Source: SVTX01 sp045577415
GTDB lineage: Bacteria > Bacillota > Clostridia > Oscillospirales > CAG-272
Direction: 5' to 3'
DNA: 10,762 bases
Assembly (NCBI GenBank): GCA_045577415.1
Contig: JAZNII010000107.1
Span: forward strand, 1-10,762
A program made the position numbers and the translations under genes. The notes under the pieces were generated by a model. That model saw only the letters and a program-made list of their open reading frames with translations. It did not search any database and had not been told where the DNA came from. Positions 1 through 6,520 of the stretch are shown here, piece after piece. The stretch's first letter is position 1. Each line of letters starts with the position of its first letter.

Positions 1-873
1 GGTGGGCGGTGTCGTTCCGCTTTCCAGACACGCGGCTGTGCCGTAGCTGATCGCTGCTTTGAGGCACTCTGCGGCATCTGCGCCGCCCTTATACGCCGCG
101 ATGAAGCCTGCTATGGTACTGTCGCCCGCACCGATGGTTGAAAGGGCATTAACGGCAGGGGGGACTGCGGCAAAGGCGGCTTCGCGTCTCACGAGCATTG
201 CTCCCTTTTCGCCAAGAGAGATCATTACGTTTTCGATTCCGTCGGCGCAGAGAGATCTTGCAAAATCGAGGCAGTCGGCGAAAGAATTGACCTCTTTTCC
301 CGAATAGACGGCGATCTCCTCACTGTTAGGCTTGATGAGCCAAGGCTTCACCTCGGTAAGGTCGGCGAGGGTGAATGAGCGTGAGTCGATCACGATCTTT
401 GCGCCTCGCGCCTTTAGCCTTGCAAGGAATTTTTTGATCTCGGGCATATCCACGCCTTTTGGAACACTTCCCGTGAAGGTTACAACGGTGTTCTCGTCGG
501 CAGGGATAATATCCTCGATCTCTGTCAGCACGCCGTTGTCGAGCGAAAATCCCGAAAAGCTGATGCGCGTTTCGCCCTCGCCGTCGACGTGAACGGTGAG
601 ATTTTCTCTTATTCTGCCGTCCTTTTCGATGGCAATACAGTTCATTTTCTCGGAGTCGAGAGTTGTTTTGAAGTCTGCGCAGTTGTCGCGTCCAAGGACG
701 ACTATGGCGGTATTTTCTATTCCGTTGCAGGTCAGCGCGCGTGAGATATTGACACCCTTGCCGCCTGCATCACGCGACGTTACGTGGGCGAGATTTTCAT
801 GGCAAAGCGCCAATGAGTCCGCATAGGCGTGTACATCGTACGAGGGGGAGAGTGTGATCGTGTAGATTTTCAT
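1..873 (-). CDS. PfkB-family sugar-phosphate kinase, 1-phosphofructokinase-like (3' end cut by window)
   Basis: The ATG at 873 opens a frame that stays open through 291 codons to the window edge, so the last 10-20 residues are missing. The N-terminus MKIYTITLSPSYD resembles the TLNPALD start of the FruK/LacC subfamily. A GGKGVN sugar-binding motif lies at residues 37-42, a KPNSEE segment near the middle, and the GAGDS nucleotide/anion-hole motif with the catalytic Asp at about residue 251. Enzymes of this group phosphorylate fructose 1-phosphate or tagatose 6-phosphate with ATP in the cytoplasm. An AGGA ribosome binding site precedes the ATG, and a perfect consensus promoter lies at 960-932. 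The N-terminal motif is diverged (SPSYD in place of NPALD), so the substrate is uncertain; the family is secure. No PTS gene is visible because the downstream side is outside the window. Confidence 0.88.
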   Translation of the reverse strand, partial: MKIYTITLSPSYDVHAYADSLALCHENLAHVTSRDAGGKGVNISRALTCNGIENTAIVVLGRDNCADFKTTLDSEKMNCIAIEKDGRIRENLTVHVDGEGETRISFSGFSLDNGVLTEIEDIIPADENTVVTFTGSVPKGVDMPEIKKFLARLKARGAKIVIDSRSFTLADLTEVKPWLIKPNSEEIAVYSGKEVNSFADCLDFARSLCADGIENVMISLGEKGAMLVRREAAFAAVPPAVNALSTIGAGDSTIAGFIAAYKGGADAAECLKAAISYGTAACLESGTTPPT

Positions 874-931
874 GTCGTTTTTGTTCCTGTCAGTTAAAGC
901 ATAGGATAAATGTAAAAATCGATCTTGATCT

Positions 932-960
932 ATTATATAATAATTACAAAAAAATGTCAA
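932..960 (-). promoter_or_regulatory. sigma-A promoter of the PfkB kinase gene
   Basis: On the minus strand TTGACA (960-955) is followed after exactly 17 bp by TATAAT (937-932), a perfect consensus. Transcription should start near 925, leaving a leader of about 50 nt. A near-palindromic GATCAAGATC (930-921) sits at the predicted start site and could be an operator, which is inference. Confidence 0.85.
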
Positions 961-961
961 C

Positions 962-974
962 AATGCACTGCATT
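962..974. promoter_or_regulatory. AATGCA-C-TGCATT palindrome abutting the kinase promoter -35
   Basis: A perfect 6-1-6 inverted repeat (962-967 and 969-974) ends one base from the -35 hexamer of the kinase promoter. That is a common place for a dimeric activator or repressor. It is also about 50 bp upstream of the tRNA -35. The binding protein is unknown. Confidence 0.45.
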
Positions 975-1025
975 TTTAAGCACAAAAATAATTTTTATTT
1001 AATTTAAAATTTTTTCTAAAAAGGC

Positions 1026-1054
1026 TTGACAAATCATTCGTTTTGGTGTATAAT
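1026..1054 (+). promoter_or_regulatory. sigma-A promoter of tRNA-Leu
   Basis: TTGACA (1026-1031), a 17-bp spacer and TATAAT (1049-1054) form a perfect consensus. The 40 bp upstream (about 980-1020) are almost pure A/T in phased tracts, resembling an UP element as expected at a stable-RNA promoter. The start site should be near 1061. The roughly 60-nt 5' leader contains a small hairpin, CGGAGA/TCTCCG (1080-1094). Confidence 0.88.
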
Positions 1055-1121
1055 ACCAATGTTGTCGCAAGAACAGCCTCGGAGACCTTCTCCGTGTGAT
1101 AAATCAAAGGTGTTTTAATAT

Positions 1122-1206
1122 GCGAGAGTGGCGGAACTGGCAGACGCGCACGTTTGAGGGGCGTGTGGTTCACACCGTACGGGTTCAAGTCCCGTTTCTC
1201 GCACCA
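1122..1206 (+). tRNA. tRNA-Leu (anticodon GAG), CCA encoded
   Basis: The acceptor stem GCGAGAG (1122-1128) pairs with TTCTCGC (ending 1202), followed by discriminator A and an encoded CCA (1204-1206). The anticodon stem CACGT/GCGTG encloses the loop TTGAGGG, giving anticodon GAG at 1156-1158, which reads CUC and CUU. The long variable arm (GGT-TCAC-ACC) is typical of class II tRNAs, and the T stem ACGGG/CCCGT holds the loop TTCAAGT. The total of 85 nt fits a bacterial tRNA-Leu. Confidence 0.97.
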
Positions 1207-1210
1207 AAAA

Positions 1211-1239
1211 TGCCATCGCAAACGCGATGGCATTTTTTT
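1211..1239 (+). terminator. intrinsic terminator after tRNA-Leu
   Basis: TGCCATCGC (1211-1219), the loop AAAC and GCGATGGCA (1224-1232) form a perfect 9-bp stem followed by seven T residues (1233-1239). The five A residues before the stem could extend it. It lies five bases after the tRNA CCA end and 26 nt before the next gene's start codon. Confidence 0.93.
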
Positions 1240-1265
1240 AACCGTTTATGAAAGGATTTAAGATA

Positions 1266-1517
1266 ATGATAAAACAAAAATGGTCCGTCACCGTTGACGG
1301 GGAAAAACATGAGGTCGGTTATGCCTGCTCGCCTCTTACGGGTAAGACGGTATTGACAGTGGACGGCTTTAGCTTTACCGTTAAGGGCAAGCCCTTCGGT
1401 ATCGGACTTGAACGCCGTGAGCCGATCATAGTCGGTGGAACTCAAGCGATCCTCGACGTAAAAAAAGGCGGCAAAGCCGCTCTCATCTGCCGCGAGGGCG
1501 AAGTTGAGGAAGTGTGA
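1266..1517 (+). CDS. small protein of unknown function (83 aa)
   Basis: The start at 1266 is preferred over the in-frame ATG at 1248 because AAAGGA (1251-1256) sits nine bases before it; the upstream ATG has no such site and lies against the terminator. The 83-residue product starts MIKQKWSVTVDGEKHEV. It is basic, lacks membrane segments and a signal peptide, and looks like one small all-beta domain with alternating hydrophobic strands and two VDG turns (SVTVDG, LTVDGF). The first 30 residues loosely recall FAIM1-type beta domains (W..V..DG.H.V...SGK..L.VDG). That resemblance is weak and is not used as a call. No promoter is visible between the tRNA terminator and the gene, so it may depend on read-through from the tRNA unit. 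I do not recognise the family. Confidence 0.72.
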   Translation: MIKQKWSVTVDGEKHEVGYACSPLTGKTVLTVDGFSFTVKGKPFGIGLERREPIIVGGTQAILDVKKGGKAALICREGEVEEV

Positions 1518-1526
1518 TTAAATGCA

Positions 1527-1573
1527 GGGAGGGGAGAAGAACCTTTTTGAGAAAAGGGTTCTTCTCCCCTCCC
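1527..1573. repeat. left hairpin of the palindromic element
   Basis: Arms GGGAGGGGAGAAGAACC (1527-1543) and GGTTCTTCTCCCCTCCC (1557-1573) pair fully, and TTTT/AAAA extends the stem inward past one bulged G. Each arm is purely purine or pyrimidine apart from the base next to the loop. It begins nine bases after the stop codon of the small gene. Confidence 0.85.
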
Positions 1574-1713
1574 TTCTCCCACCCCTCATCTCCAAAAACT
1601 TTCAAAAAAGAGGGTAGTTAATGCTCATAATTTATCCGTCTACGTCACGGCTTTAGGTGGATGATAATAAAAAATACCCCCTTTTTTCAGGGAGTTTTTG
1701 AAAGAGGAAGGGG

Positions 1714-1761
1714 TGTGGGGGAGGAGAGAACTTTTCGAAAAAAGTTCTCTCCTCCCCCACA
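1714..1761. repeat. right hairpin of the palindromic element
   Basis: A perfect 22-bp inverted repeat, 1714-1735 against 1740-1761, with a four-base CGAA loop. The 5' arm is again polypurine (GTGGGGGAGGAGAGAAC). It ends four bases before the stop codon of the P-II-like gene on the minus strand, so it may also act as a 3' stabiliser for that mRNA. Confidence 0.88.
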
Positions 1762-1765
1762 AATA

Positions 1766-2440
1766 CTAATCTAATAATCTAAATCCTGCGGTTTCGGTGA
1801 CGGGCAGGGAGAAGGTGAGGGGATGAGTGCCGTGTTCGTTAGTATAAGCGGCGATAGCCTTCATAATATCGGTCTTCTGCTCTTTGCGGGAGACTATATA
1901 GATGATCTCTTTTTCATCGGAGATAGCCATACCGAAGAAGGTATCGGAGCCTGATGCGGTTCCTTTAGCCTTAATAACGGTACCGCCGGTAGCGCCTGCT
2001 TCTCTTGCGGCCTTCATTATTTTGTCGCTATTGCCTTTTATGCAGATTGCAATTATAAGTTCCATTTCTATTTTCCTTTCGGTAAATTCCTGATTTTGGG
2101 GCATGGGGACGGTCTGCTCGTTTAATATGTGGTCAAGCACTCGCTTTGAGGCGATGCTTGTCAGCGGGACTGCCAAGGCGATGCCTCGGTCGGGCAGGTC
2201 GATGCTCATTTCGTGGGTGAGAGCGGATTTTAACTCGTATATCTTGCTTTTTGTCACGATAGATTTCGTGACGACCTTTTCGGATTGCTCAAGACCCAAA
2301 AGCGAGAGCGTTTCAGAGCTTGCCGCGCCGTGTCCGATAGAGCTGTAAATAGGCGCTACATTGTGCCTGAGAAAGAAATCAAGAAATTCCTTGGAGTCGG
2401 ATTTTTTGTTTATAGTGATAAATAAATATAAATTTTCCAT
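1766..2440 (-). CDS. tandem P-II-like regulatory protein paired with DUF1538
   Basis: The 224-residue soluble protein appears to hold two P-II/GlnB-like ferredoxin folds. The first (about 2-105) has an SSIGHGAASSE turn at 33-43. The second (about 126-217) carries AGATGGTVIKAKG at 148-160, matching the GARGGT-type beta-turn that precedes the T-loop in P-II proteins. Each half opens with a hydrophobic strand (LYLFITI, ELIIAICIKG). Classical GlnB is about 112 residues, so this is roughly double length. The uridylylated T-loop Tyr is not recognisable. P-II proteins trimerise, bind adenine nucleotides and gate transporters or enzymes. The start at 2440 follows a perfect AGGAGGTG site, 17 nt after the DUF1538 stop, so the two genes form one operon. 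Control of the neighbouring membrane protein is inferred. Confidence 0.82.
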   Translation of the reverse strand: MENLYLFITINKKSDSKEFLDFFLRHNVAPIYSSIGHGAASSETLSLLGLEQSEKVVTKSIVTKSKIYELKSALTHEMSIDLPDRGIALAVPLTSIASKRVLDHILNEQTVPMPQNQEFTERKIEMELIIAICIKGNSDKIMKAAREAGATGGTVIKAKGTASGSDTFFGMAISDEKEIIYIVSRKEQKTDIMKAIAAYTNEHGTHPLTFSLPVTETAGFRLLD

Positions 2441-2457
2441 AAATCTTTCACCTCCTG

Positions 2458-4140
2458 TTAATCCTTGGTGACGTGCGAAGGTGCATCGGATGTCACCTCG
2501 TCAAATTCGGTGTCGAAATCGATGATCTCGGTGTCATCCTCGGCGGTCGCGTAGACGGCGGCGGTGTTCAAGCGATCGTCTGCGTTGACCACAGTCTCGA
2601 ATTCTTCGCCAAGGCTTTCGATAACGAGAGCGTCTCCGTCGTCAACGATCTCGGTCTTGCTGTGGCTGAGCTTGATCTTATACATCACACCAACGATCTG
2701 AATAGAGACGGTAGGAGCCATTGCCACAAGTGCGATAGTGCCAAAAGCATCTATCATTATCATATCGGGTGTTGCGTCTCTTACCGCGCAAACACCGATT
2801 GAAAGCGGCAGCAGGAAGGTCGCCGCCATAACGCCCGAAGCAACTCCGCCTGCGTCAAAAGCGATGGAGGAGAAGATGGGAGGGCAGTGGAACGCAAGAA
2901 TGACCGCGGCAATATAGCCGACGAGAAGGAAGGGGAGGATCGGTATTCCCGTAAGCGCGCGAACCATTGCCATTCCCGAGGAAAGCGCAACGCCAATCGC
3001 CATAGCCATAGGAATGACCTTGGGAGGAATAGTACCCGACGTAGCCTCCTCAACCTGCTTGTTGAGGACTCCGACGGCAGGCTCTGCGTAGGTCATACAG
3101 AAACCAATTATCATTCCCACGGGTATAACGACCCAAGCCTGCTCCATTTTCGCGAAGGTCTCGCCGAGATAGCTTCCAACGGGCATAAATCCGACCTCTA
3201 CTCCAACGAGAAAGAGGATCATTCCCACGAATATATAGCCTGCGCCGATAAATATCTGCGCCAATTCTTTTCTGTGTACTCTCTCGGTAAAAAACTGATA
3301 GACAAGGAAGAAAACGAGAATCGGGATAAGACCGAGAAGCACTTTTCCGATGATAGTGGGAGCTGCGGAAAGGAAGGACAGACCCATTTCCTGAGAATTA
3401 TCGAATACGGGCGGAAAATGAGCCGAATAGGTGATATTCTCAAAGCCGCCTGCAAGTCCCATTATTAAAATCGAGATGATAGGGCCTATGGAGCATACCG
3501 CCATAAGACCGAAGCTGTTGTCGTCGTCTCCGTTCTGGGTGGTGATCGCCGCGATACCTGCGCCGATGGACATTACGAAGGGAACCGACATCGCTCCCGT
3601 GGTAACGCCGCCCGCATCAAATGCGATGGCGAGAAACGTGGGATTGACAAAATAGGCTATTACGGCAAGAATAAGGATCGCGCCGTAGCCGCCCAAGATT
3701 ATGTATTTGAATTTGATATTAAAAATGATTCGCATTACCGCGATAACGAGGAAGATGCCAAGTCCTGCGGCAACTGCTAAAACGAAGGGGAGCATCTGGT
3801 CCCCCGTATATCCTGCCAGAACGTGAAGGTCGGGTTCGCAGATCGTGATAAGCACGCCGACGATCAGTGAAATAAAGGCGATTATGGGGATGTTACGGGA
3901 TTTTGTGAGGTTTGCGCCTATATGAGCGCCTATGCGCTCCATAGACATCTCCGCGCCAAGCGAGAAAAGTCCAAGTCCCACTATCAGCATACAGGTACCT
4001 ACGACGAATGCGATGAATATGTCGTTGGGAAGTGGGCAGACGGTAAAGGAGAGGAAAAGTATGATCAGCGCTATGGGCAGAGCCGACATGCACGCTTCCT
4101 TTACCTTCTCCAGAATTGTTTCAAGTCGTTTGAATTTCAT
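2458..4140 (-). CDS. DUF1538 membrane protein with internal duplication (putative transporter)
   Basis: The 560-residue protein is strongly hydrophobic with about a dozen predicted helices, and two copies of the same unit offset by about 251 residues. IVGLGLFSLGAEM (53-65) corresponds to FVGMILFLVGVEV (304-316), CEPDL (101-105) to AEPAV (352-356), and AFDAGGVTTG (173-182) to AFDAGGVASG (427-436). The conserved EP and FDAGGV(T/A)(T/S)G motifs in each half look like substrate or ion sites, as in repeat-built transporters. The last 70 residues (about 491-560) form an acidic soluble tail with many D, E, V and T. The family is annotated only as DUF1538, so a transport role is inference. It is first in an operon with the P-II-like gene. 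A TATAAT lies at 4181-4176 on the minus strand, but no good -35 is visible. Confidence 0.85.
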   Translation of the reverse strand: MKFKRLETILEKVKEACMSALPIALIILFLSFTVCPLPNDIFIAFVVGTCMLIVGLGLFSLGAEMSMERIGAHIGANLTKSRNIPIIAFISLIVGVLITICEPDLHVLAGYTGDQMLPFVLAVAAGLGIFLVIAVMRIIFNIKFKYIILGGYGAILILAVIAYFVNPTFLAIAFDAGGVTTGAMSVPFVMSIGAGIAAITTQNGDDDNSFGLMAVCSIGPIISILIMGLAGGFENITYSAHFPPVFDNSQEMGLSFLSAAPTIIGKVLLGLIPILVFFLVYQFFTERVHRKELAQIFIGAGYIFVGMILFLVGVEVGFMPVGSYLGETFAKMEQAWVVIPVGMIIGFCMTYAEPAVGVLNKQVEEATSGTIPPKVIPMAMAIGVALSSGMAMVRALTGIPILPFLLVGYIAAVILAFHCPPIFSSIAFDAGGVASGVMAATFLLPLSIGVCAVRDATPDMIMIDAFGTIALVAMAPTVSIQIVGVMYKIKLSHSKTEIVDDGDALVIESLGEEFETVVNADDRLNTAAVYATAEDDTEIIDFDTEFDEVTSDAPSHVTKD

Positions 4141-4254
4141 TTATCCTACCTATTTTTATAATATGTCATCATATAATTATAACTTATTTTTGCATTGTTT
4201 TTTTTGAGAAAGTGCAACCCAACGGTGAATATTCTGTGAATTAAAGCGACGGGG

Positions 4255-4291
4255 TGCCGTTAATAGATCATTTAAAGGAAAAATAACGGCA
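4255..4291. promoter_or_regulatory. TGCCGTTA/TAACGGCA inverted repeat upstream of the small membrane protein promoter
   Basis: An 8-bp inverted repeat (4255-4262 and 4284-4291) flanks a 21-bp AT-rich spacer, 17 bp before the -35 of the promoter at 4308-4336. A further AACGG half-site occurs at 4231-4235. Nothing else occupies the 231-bp space between the divergent genes (4141-4371). It may be an operator; the regulator is unknown. Confidence 0.35.
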
Positions 4292-4307
4292 AAAAACAGA
4301 AAATATG

Positions 4308-4336
4308 TTGCATTTTGTAAATGTTTGTGATATAAT
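4308..4336 (+). promoter_or_regulatory. promoter of the small membrane protein gene
   Basis: TTGCAT (4308-4313), a 17-bp spacer and TATAAT (4331-4336) preceded by TGA (4328-4330) make an extended -10 promoter with a weak -35. The start site should be near 4343, about 29 nt before the ATG. Confidence 0.7.
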
Positions 4337-4371
4337 GCAAATACGAGATTTATTTCACTTGGAGGTTTATA

Positions 4372-4860
4372 ATGGAAAAATTAAAAAAACTGCAAAATCT
4401 GTTTCCCATTGCTTTTGCAAATTGCAAAGACGTTAAAAGCTTGATCAAGAGTGCGATCCTTCATGCTCTTATTCCTTTAGTTTATGTGATAGCGGTTATT
4501 GCCGCTGTTACGGTGATATCGACTGTCGCAGGCTTTATTTATCTGGCTGCATTCTTAGTTAGCTATCTGCTTTGCTTTATTATTATCGGCATCCCGATTC
4601 TGTTTGTGGTGATAATCGTATACAGTCTGTTTATGACTTTGCTTTGTTTGGCTTCTTATGCGGCGTTCTGCGTAGTTCCTACCATTTTTCTTTACTCCTT
4701 GTCCGGAACCGTCCTCTCGGTTCTCGCTCATATAGGTATATTCGGTGAGATCGTTATTCCCGAGAAGAAGAGCAAAAAGGCAGAGGATAAGGCTGAAGCT
4801 GTAGAGACCGAGGCTGAAGCTGTAGAGACCGAGACTGAAGCGGCAGAGACCGAGGTATAA
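4372..4860 (+). CDS. small polytopic membrane protein with acidic repeat tail (162 aa)
   Basis: The ATG at 4372 follows GGAGGT at 4361-4366. A basic, amphipathic N-terminus (residues 1-26) is followed by three to four hydrophobic segments between residues 28 and 118, then a cytosolic-type tail beginning EKKSKKAEDK at 121 and ending in three near-identical seven-residue units of the AEAVETE type. The tail is highly acidic after a short lysine-rich stretch and is probably disordered or helical. No signal peptide, enzyme motif or recognised domain is visible. The gene stands alone with its own promoter and terminator, so it is probably monocistronic. I do not recognise the family. The repeats suggest the tail length may vary between strains. 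Confidence 0.85.
   Translation: MEKLKKLQNLFPIAFANCKDVKSLIKSAILHALIPLVYVIAVIAAVTVISTVAGFIYLAAFLVSYLLCFIIIGIPILFVVIIVYSLFMTLLCLASYAAFCVVPTIFLYSLSGTVLSVLAHIGIFGEIVIPEKKSKKAEDKAEAVETEAEAVETETEAAETEV
4792..4854 (+). repeat. three 21-bp in-frame tandem repeats
   Basis: Units 4792-4812, 4813-4833 and 4834-4854. The first two are identical; the third differs at four positions while keeping the reading frame. They encode the acidic heptads at the C-terminus of the membrane protein, just before the last Val codon and the stop. Confidence 0.93.
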
Positions 4861-4880
4861 GCCTTGATTTGAATAAAAAA

Positions 4881-4918
4881 TCCGATGGGATAGCTTTGTG
4901 TCCCGTCGGAATTTTTTT
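4881..4918 (+). terminator. intrinsic terminator of the small membrane protein gene
   Basis: TCCGATGGGA (4881-4890) pairs with TCCCGTCGGA (4901-4910) through ten pairs including one G-T, with a 10-nt loop, followed by seven T residues (4912-4918). It lies 20 nt after the stop codon. Confidence 0.88.
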
Positions 4919-4976
4919 GAAGATGCGCTTTTTTGATTTTCTTTTGCGTAAAGGCCGATTAATTGCGTTAAACATC

Positions 4977-5005
4977 TTGACAACTATTGAAATGTATGAT
5001 ACAAT
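4977..5005 (+). promoter_or_regulatory. promoter of glycyl-tRNA synthetase
   Basis: TTGACA (4977-4982), a 17-bp spacer and TACAAT (5000-5005), with TGA just before the -10 as an extended element. The 5' leader is only about 65 nt, which leaves no room for a T-box riboswitch. Confidence 0.85.
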
Positions 5006-5076
5006 CATTAATTATATTATAGTATTTCTTTTCAATACATATTTATGCCGTGAAAAGCGGCGGAATGGAGTATAAA

Positions 5077-6498
5077 ATGAAGAACACAGAAAAGACAATG
5101 GACAAAATCGTTGCTCTCTCGAAGGGCAGAGGCTTTATTTTCCCCGGTTCGGAGATCTACGGCGGTCTCGCTAACACCTGGGACTACGGCCCTCTCGGCG
5201 TAGAGCTTAAGAATAACATCAAGAAGGCTTGGTGGAAGAAATTCGTTCAGGAGAACAAGTACAACGTCGGTCTCGACGCGGCAATTCTTATGAACCCCCA
5301 GACCTGGGTGGCTTCGGGTCACCTTGCGGGCTTCTCCGACCCCCTTATGGACTGTAAGGAGTGTAAGGAGCGCTTCAGAGCCGACAAGATCATCGAGGAT
5401 TGGTGCGCGGAGACCTCTTTTGAGCTTCCCAAGCCCATCGACGCTTTCACTCACGCAGAAATGAAGGAATTTGTTGAGGAGCATAACATTCCTTGTCCCA
5501 CCTGCGGCAAGCACAACTTCACCGACATTCGTCAGTTCAACCTTATGTTCAAGACCTTCCAGGGCGTTACCGAGGACGCGAAGAACACCGTTTATCTCCG
5601 TCCCGAGACCGCTCAGGGTATCTTTACCAACTTCGTAAACGTGCAGAGAACTACCAGAAAGAAGATGCCCTTCGGTATCGCTCAGATCGGTAAGTCCTTC
5701 CGTAACGAGATCACTCCCGGTAACTTTATCTTCCGTGTCCGTGAGTTCGAGCAGATGGAGCTTGAGTTCTTCTGCAAGCCCGGCACCGACCTTGAGTGGT
5801 TCGCTTACTGGAGAGAATTCTGCCACAACTGGCTGCTTTCCATCGGTCTCAAGGACGAAAATATCCGTCTCCGCGACCCCGATCCCGAGGAGCTTTGCTT
5901 CTACTCCAAGGCAACTACCGACTTCGAGTTTCTTTTCCCCTTCGGATGGGGCGAGCTTTGGGGCGTTGCCGACAGAACCGACTACGACCTGACTCAGCAT
6001 CAGAACGAGTCCAAGAAGGATCTTACCTACTTTGATCCCGAGACCAACGAAAGATACATTCCTTACGTTGTTGAGCCTTCTCTTGGCGTTGAGAGAACAG
6101 TTCTTTCCGTGCTTTGCGACGCTTACGACGAGGAGGTCATTGACGAGGCGAAGAACGACGTGAGAACCGTTCTCCACTTCCACCCCGCGATCGCGCCCGT
6201 TAAGGCGGCTATTCTTCCTCTGTCCAAGAAGCTTTCCGACAAGGCGGGCGAGATATACGACGAGCTTTCCAAGTATTTCACCGTTGACTTTGACGAGGCA
6301 GGCTCAATAGGCAAGAGATACCGCCGTCAGGACGAGATCGGTACACCTCTCTGTATCACCGTTGACTTCGACACCGTTGGCGATGCCGAAAAGGCAGGCG
6401 ACGGATGCGTTACCGTCCGCGACAGAGACACCATGGAGCAGGTTCGTATCCCGATTGCAGAGCTTAAGAGCTTCATCGAGAAGAAGATTGAATTTTAA
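5077..6498 (+). CDS. glyQS: glycine--tRNA ligase, single-chain alpha2 type
   Basis: Class II synthetase that charges tRNA-Gly with glycine in the cytoplasm (EC 6.1.1.14). The start at 5077 (473 aa, MKNTEKTMDKIV) is chosen for the GGAG at 5067-5070 six bases upstream; in-frame GTG 5050 and ATG 5065 would add 9 or 4 residues without family support. The GSEIYGG...WDYGPLG N-terminus (24-41) is diagnostic of this type. LRPETAQG is at 174-181, motif 2 FRNE at 208-211, and motif 3 around EPSLGVER (333-340). A zinc-ribbon-like insert has CKEC (93-96) and CPTC (140-143). The C-terminal 110 residues form the anticodon-binding domain. Length is normal for the family. Codons are strongly biased to C-ending forms (TTC, AAC, GAC), as in highly expressed genes. 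Own promoter and terminator; no partner gene. Confidence 0.97.
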   Translation: MKNTEKTMDKIVALSKGRGFIFPGSEIYGGLANTWDYGPLGVELKNNIKKAWWKKFVQENKYNVGLDAAILMNPQTWVASGHLAGFSDPLMDCKECKERFRADKIIEDWCAETSFELPKPIDAFTHAEMKEFVEEHNIPCPTCGKHNFTDIRQFNLMFKTFQGVTEDAKNTVYLRPETAQGIFTNFVNVQRTTRKKMPFGIAQIGKSFRNEITPGNFIFRVREFEQMELEFFCKPGTDLEWFAYWREFCHNWLLSIGLKDENIRLRDPDPEELCFYSKATTDFEFLFPFGWGELWGVADRTDYDLTQHQNESKKDLTYFDPETNERYIPYVVEPSLGVERTVLSVLCDAYDEEVIDEAKNDVRTVLHFHPAIAPVKAAILPLSKKLSDKAGEIYDELSKYFTVDFDEAGSIGKRYRRQDEIGTPLCITVDFDTVGDAEKAGDGCVTVRDRDTMEQVRIPIAELKSFIEKKIEF

Positions 6499-6520
6499 TC
6501 GTTAACGTGGAATATTATTA

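Larger units (their letters stand above)
1527..1761. repeat. 235-bp composite palindromic repeat element
   Basis: Two long hairpins with related sequence bracket a partly self-complementary core. The left one (1527-1573) has polypurine arm GGGAGGGGAGAAGAACC (1527-1543) against the matching arm ending at 1573. The right one (1714-1761) is a perfect 22-bp stem with loop CGAA. Inside, the segment after the left hairpin (about 1575-1616) is an imperfect reverse complement of the one before the right hairpin (about 1674-1713); for instance AAAAAAGAGGGTA matches TACCCCCTTTTTT. The whole element could fold back on itself around position 1645. It fills the gap between convergent genes. No U-tract follows either hairpin, so it is not a pair of ordinary terminators. 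A MITE- or REP-like dispersed element is the likeliest reading, by inference. Confidence 0.75.

Noticed and set aside
1527..1761. Reading the two large hairpins as a pair of intrinsic terminators
   Set aside because: Neither is followed by a T-tract on the strand of its adjacent gene. They resemble each other and share flanking complementarity, which favours one repeat element.
2887..3468. Open frame of 193 codons on the plus strand opposite the DUF1538 gene
   Set aside because: Its polar, low-complexity translation, lack of a start signal and position inside a clear membrane protein gene mark it as a shadow.
4792..4854. Tandem repeats as a CRISPR array
   Set aside because: The units are directly adjacent without spacers, lie in a coding frame, and no cas gene is present.
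4555..4983. Minus-strand frame with Leu/Ser repeats opposite the small membrane protein
   Set aside because: The repeats are simply the reverse complement of the 21-bp coding repeats, and it runs through the terminator of the plus-strand gene.
5050..5076. GTG start at 5050 for glyQS
   Set aside because: It adds nine residues with no family support, while GGAG at 5067-5070 is well placed for the ATG at 5077.
5032..6183. Long open frame (383 codons) on the minus strand opposite glyQS
   Set aside because: It is antisense to an unmistakable GlyRS gene with strongly biased codons. Its Leu/Val/Gly-rich translation matches no family and it has no ribosome binding site.
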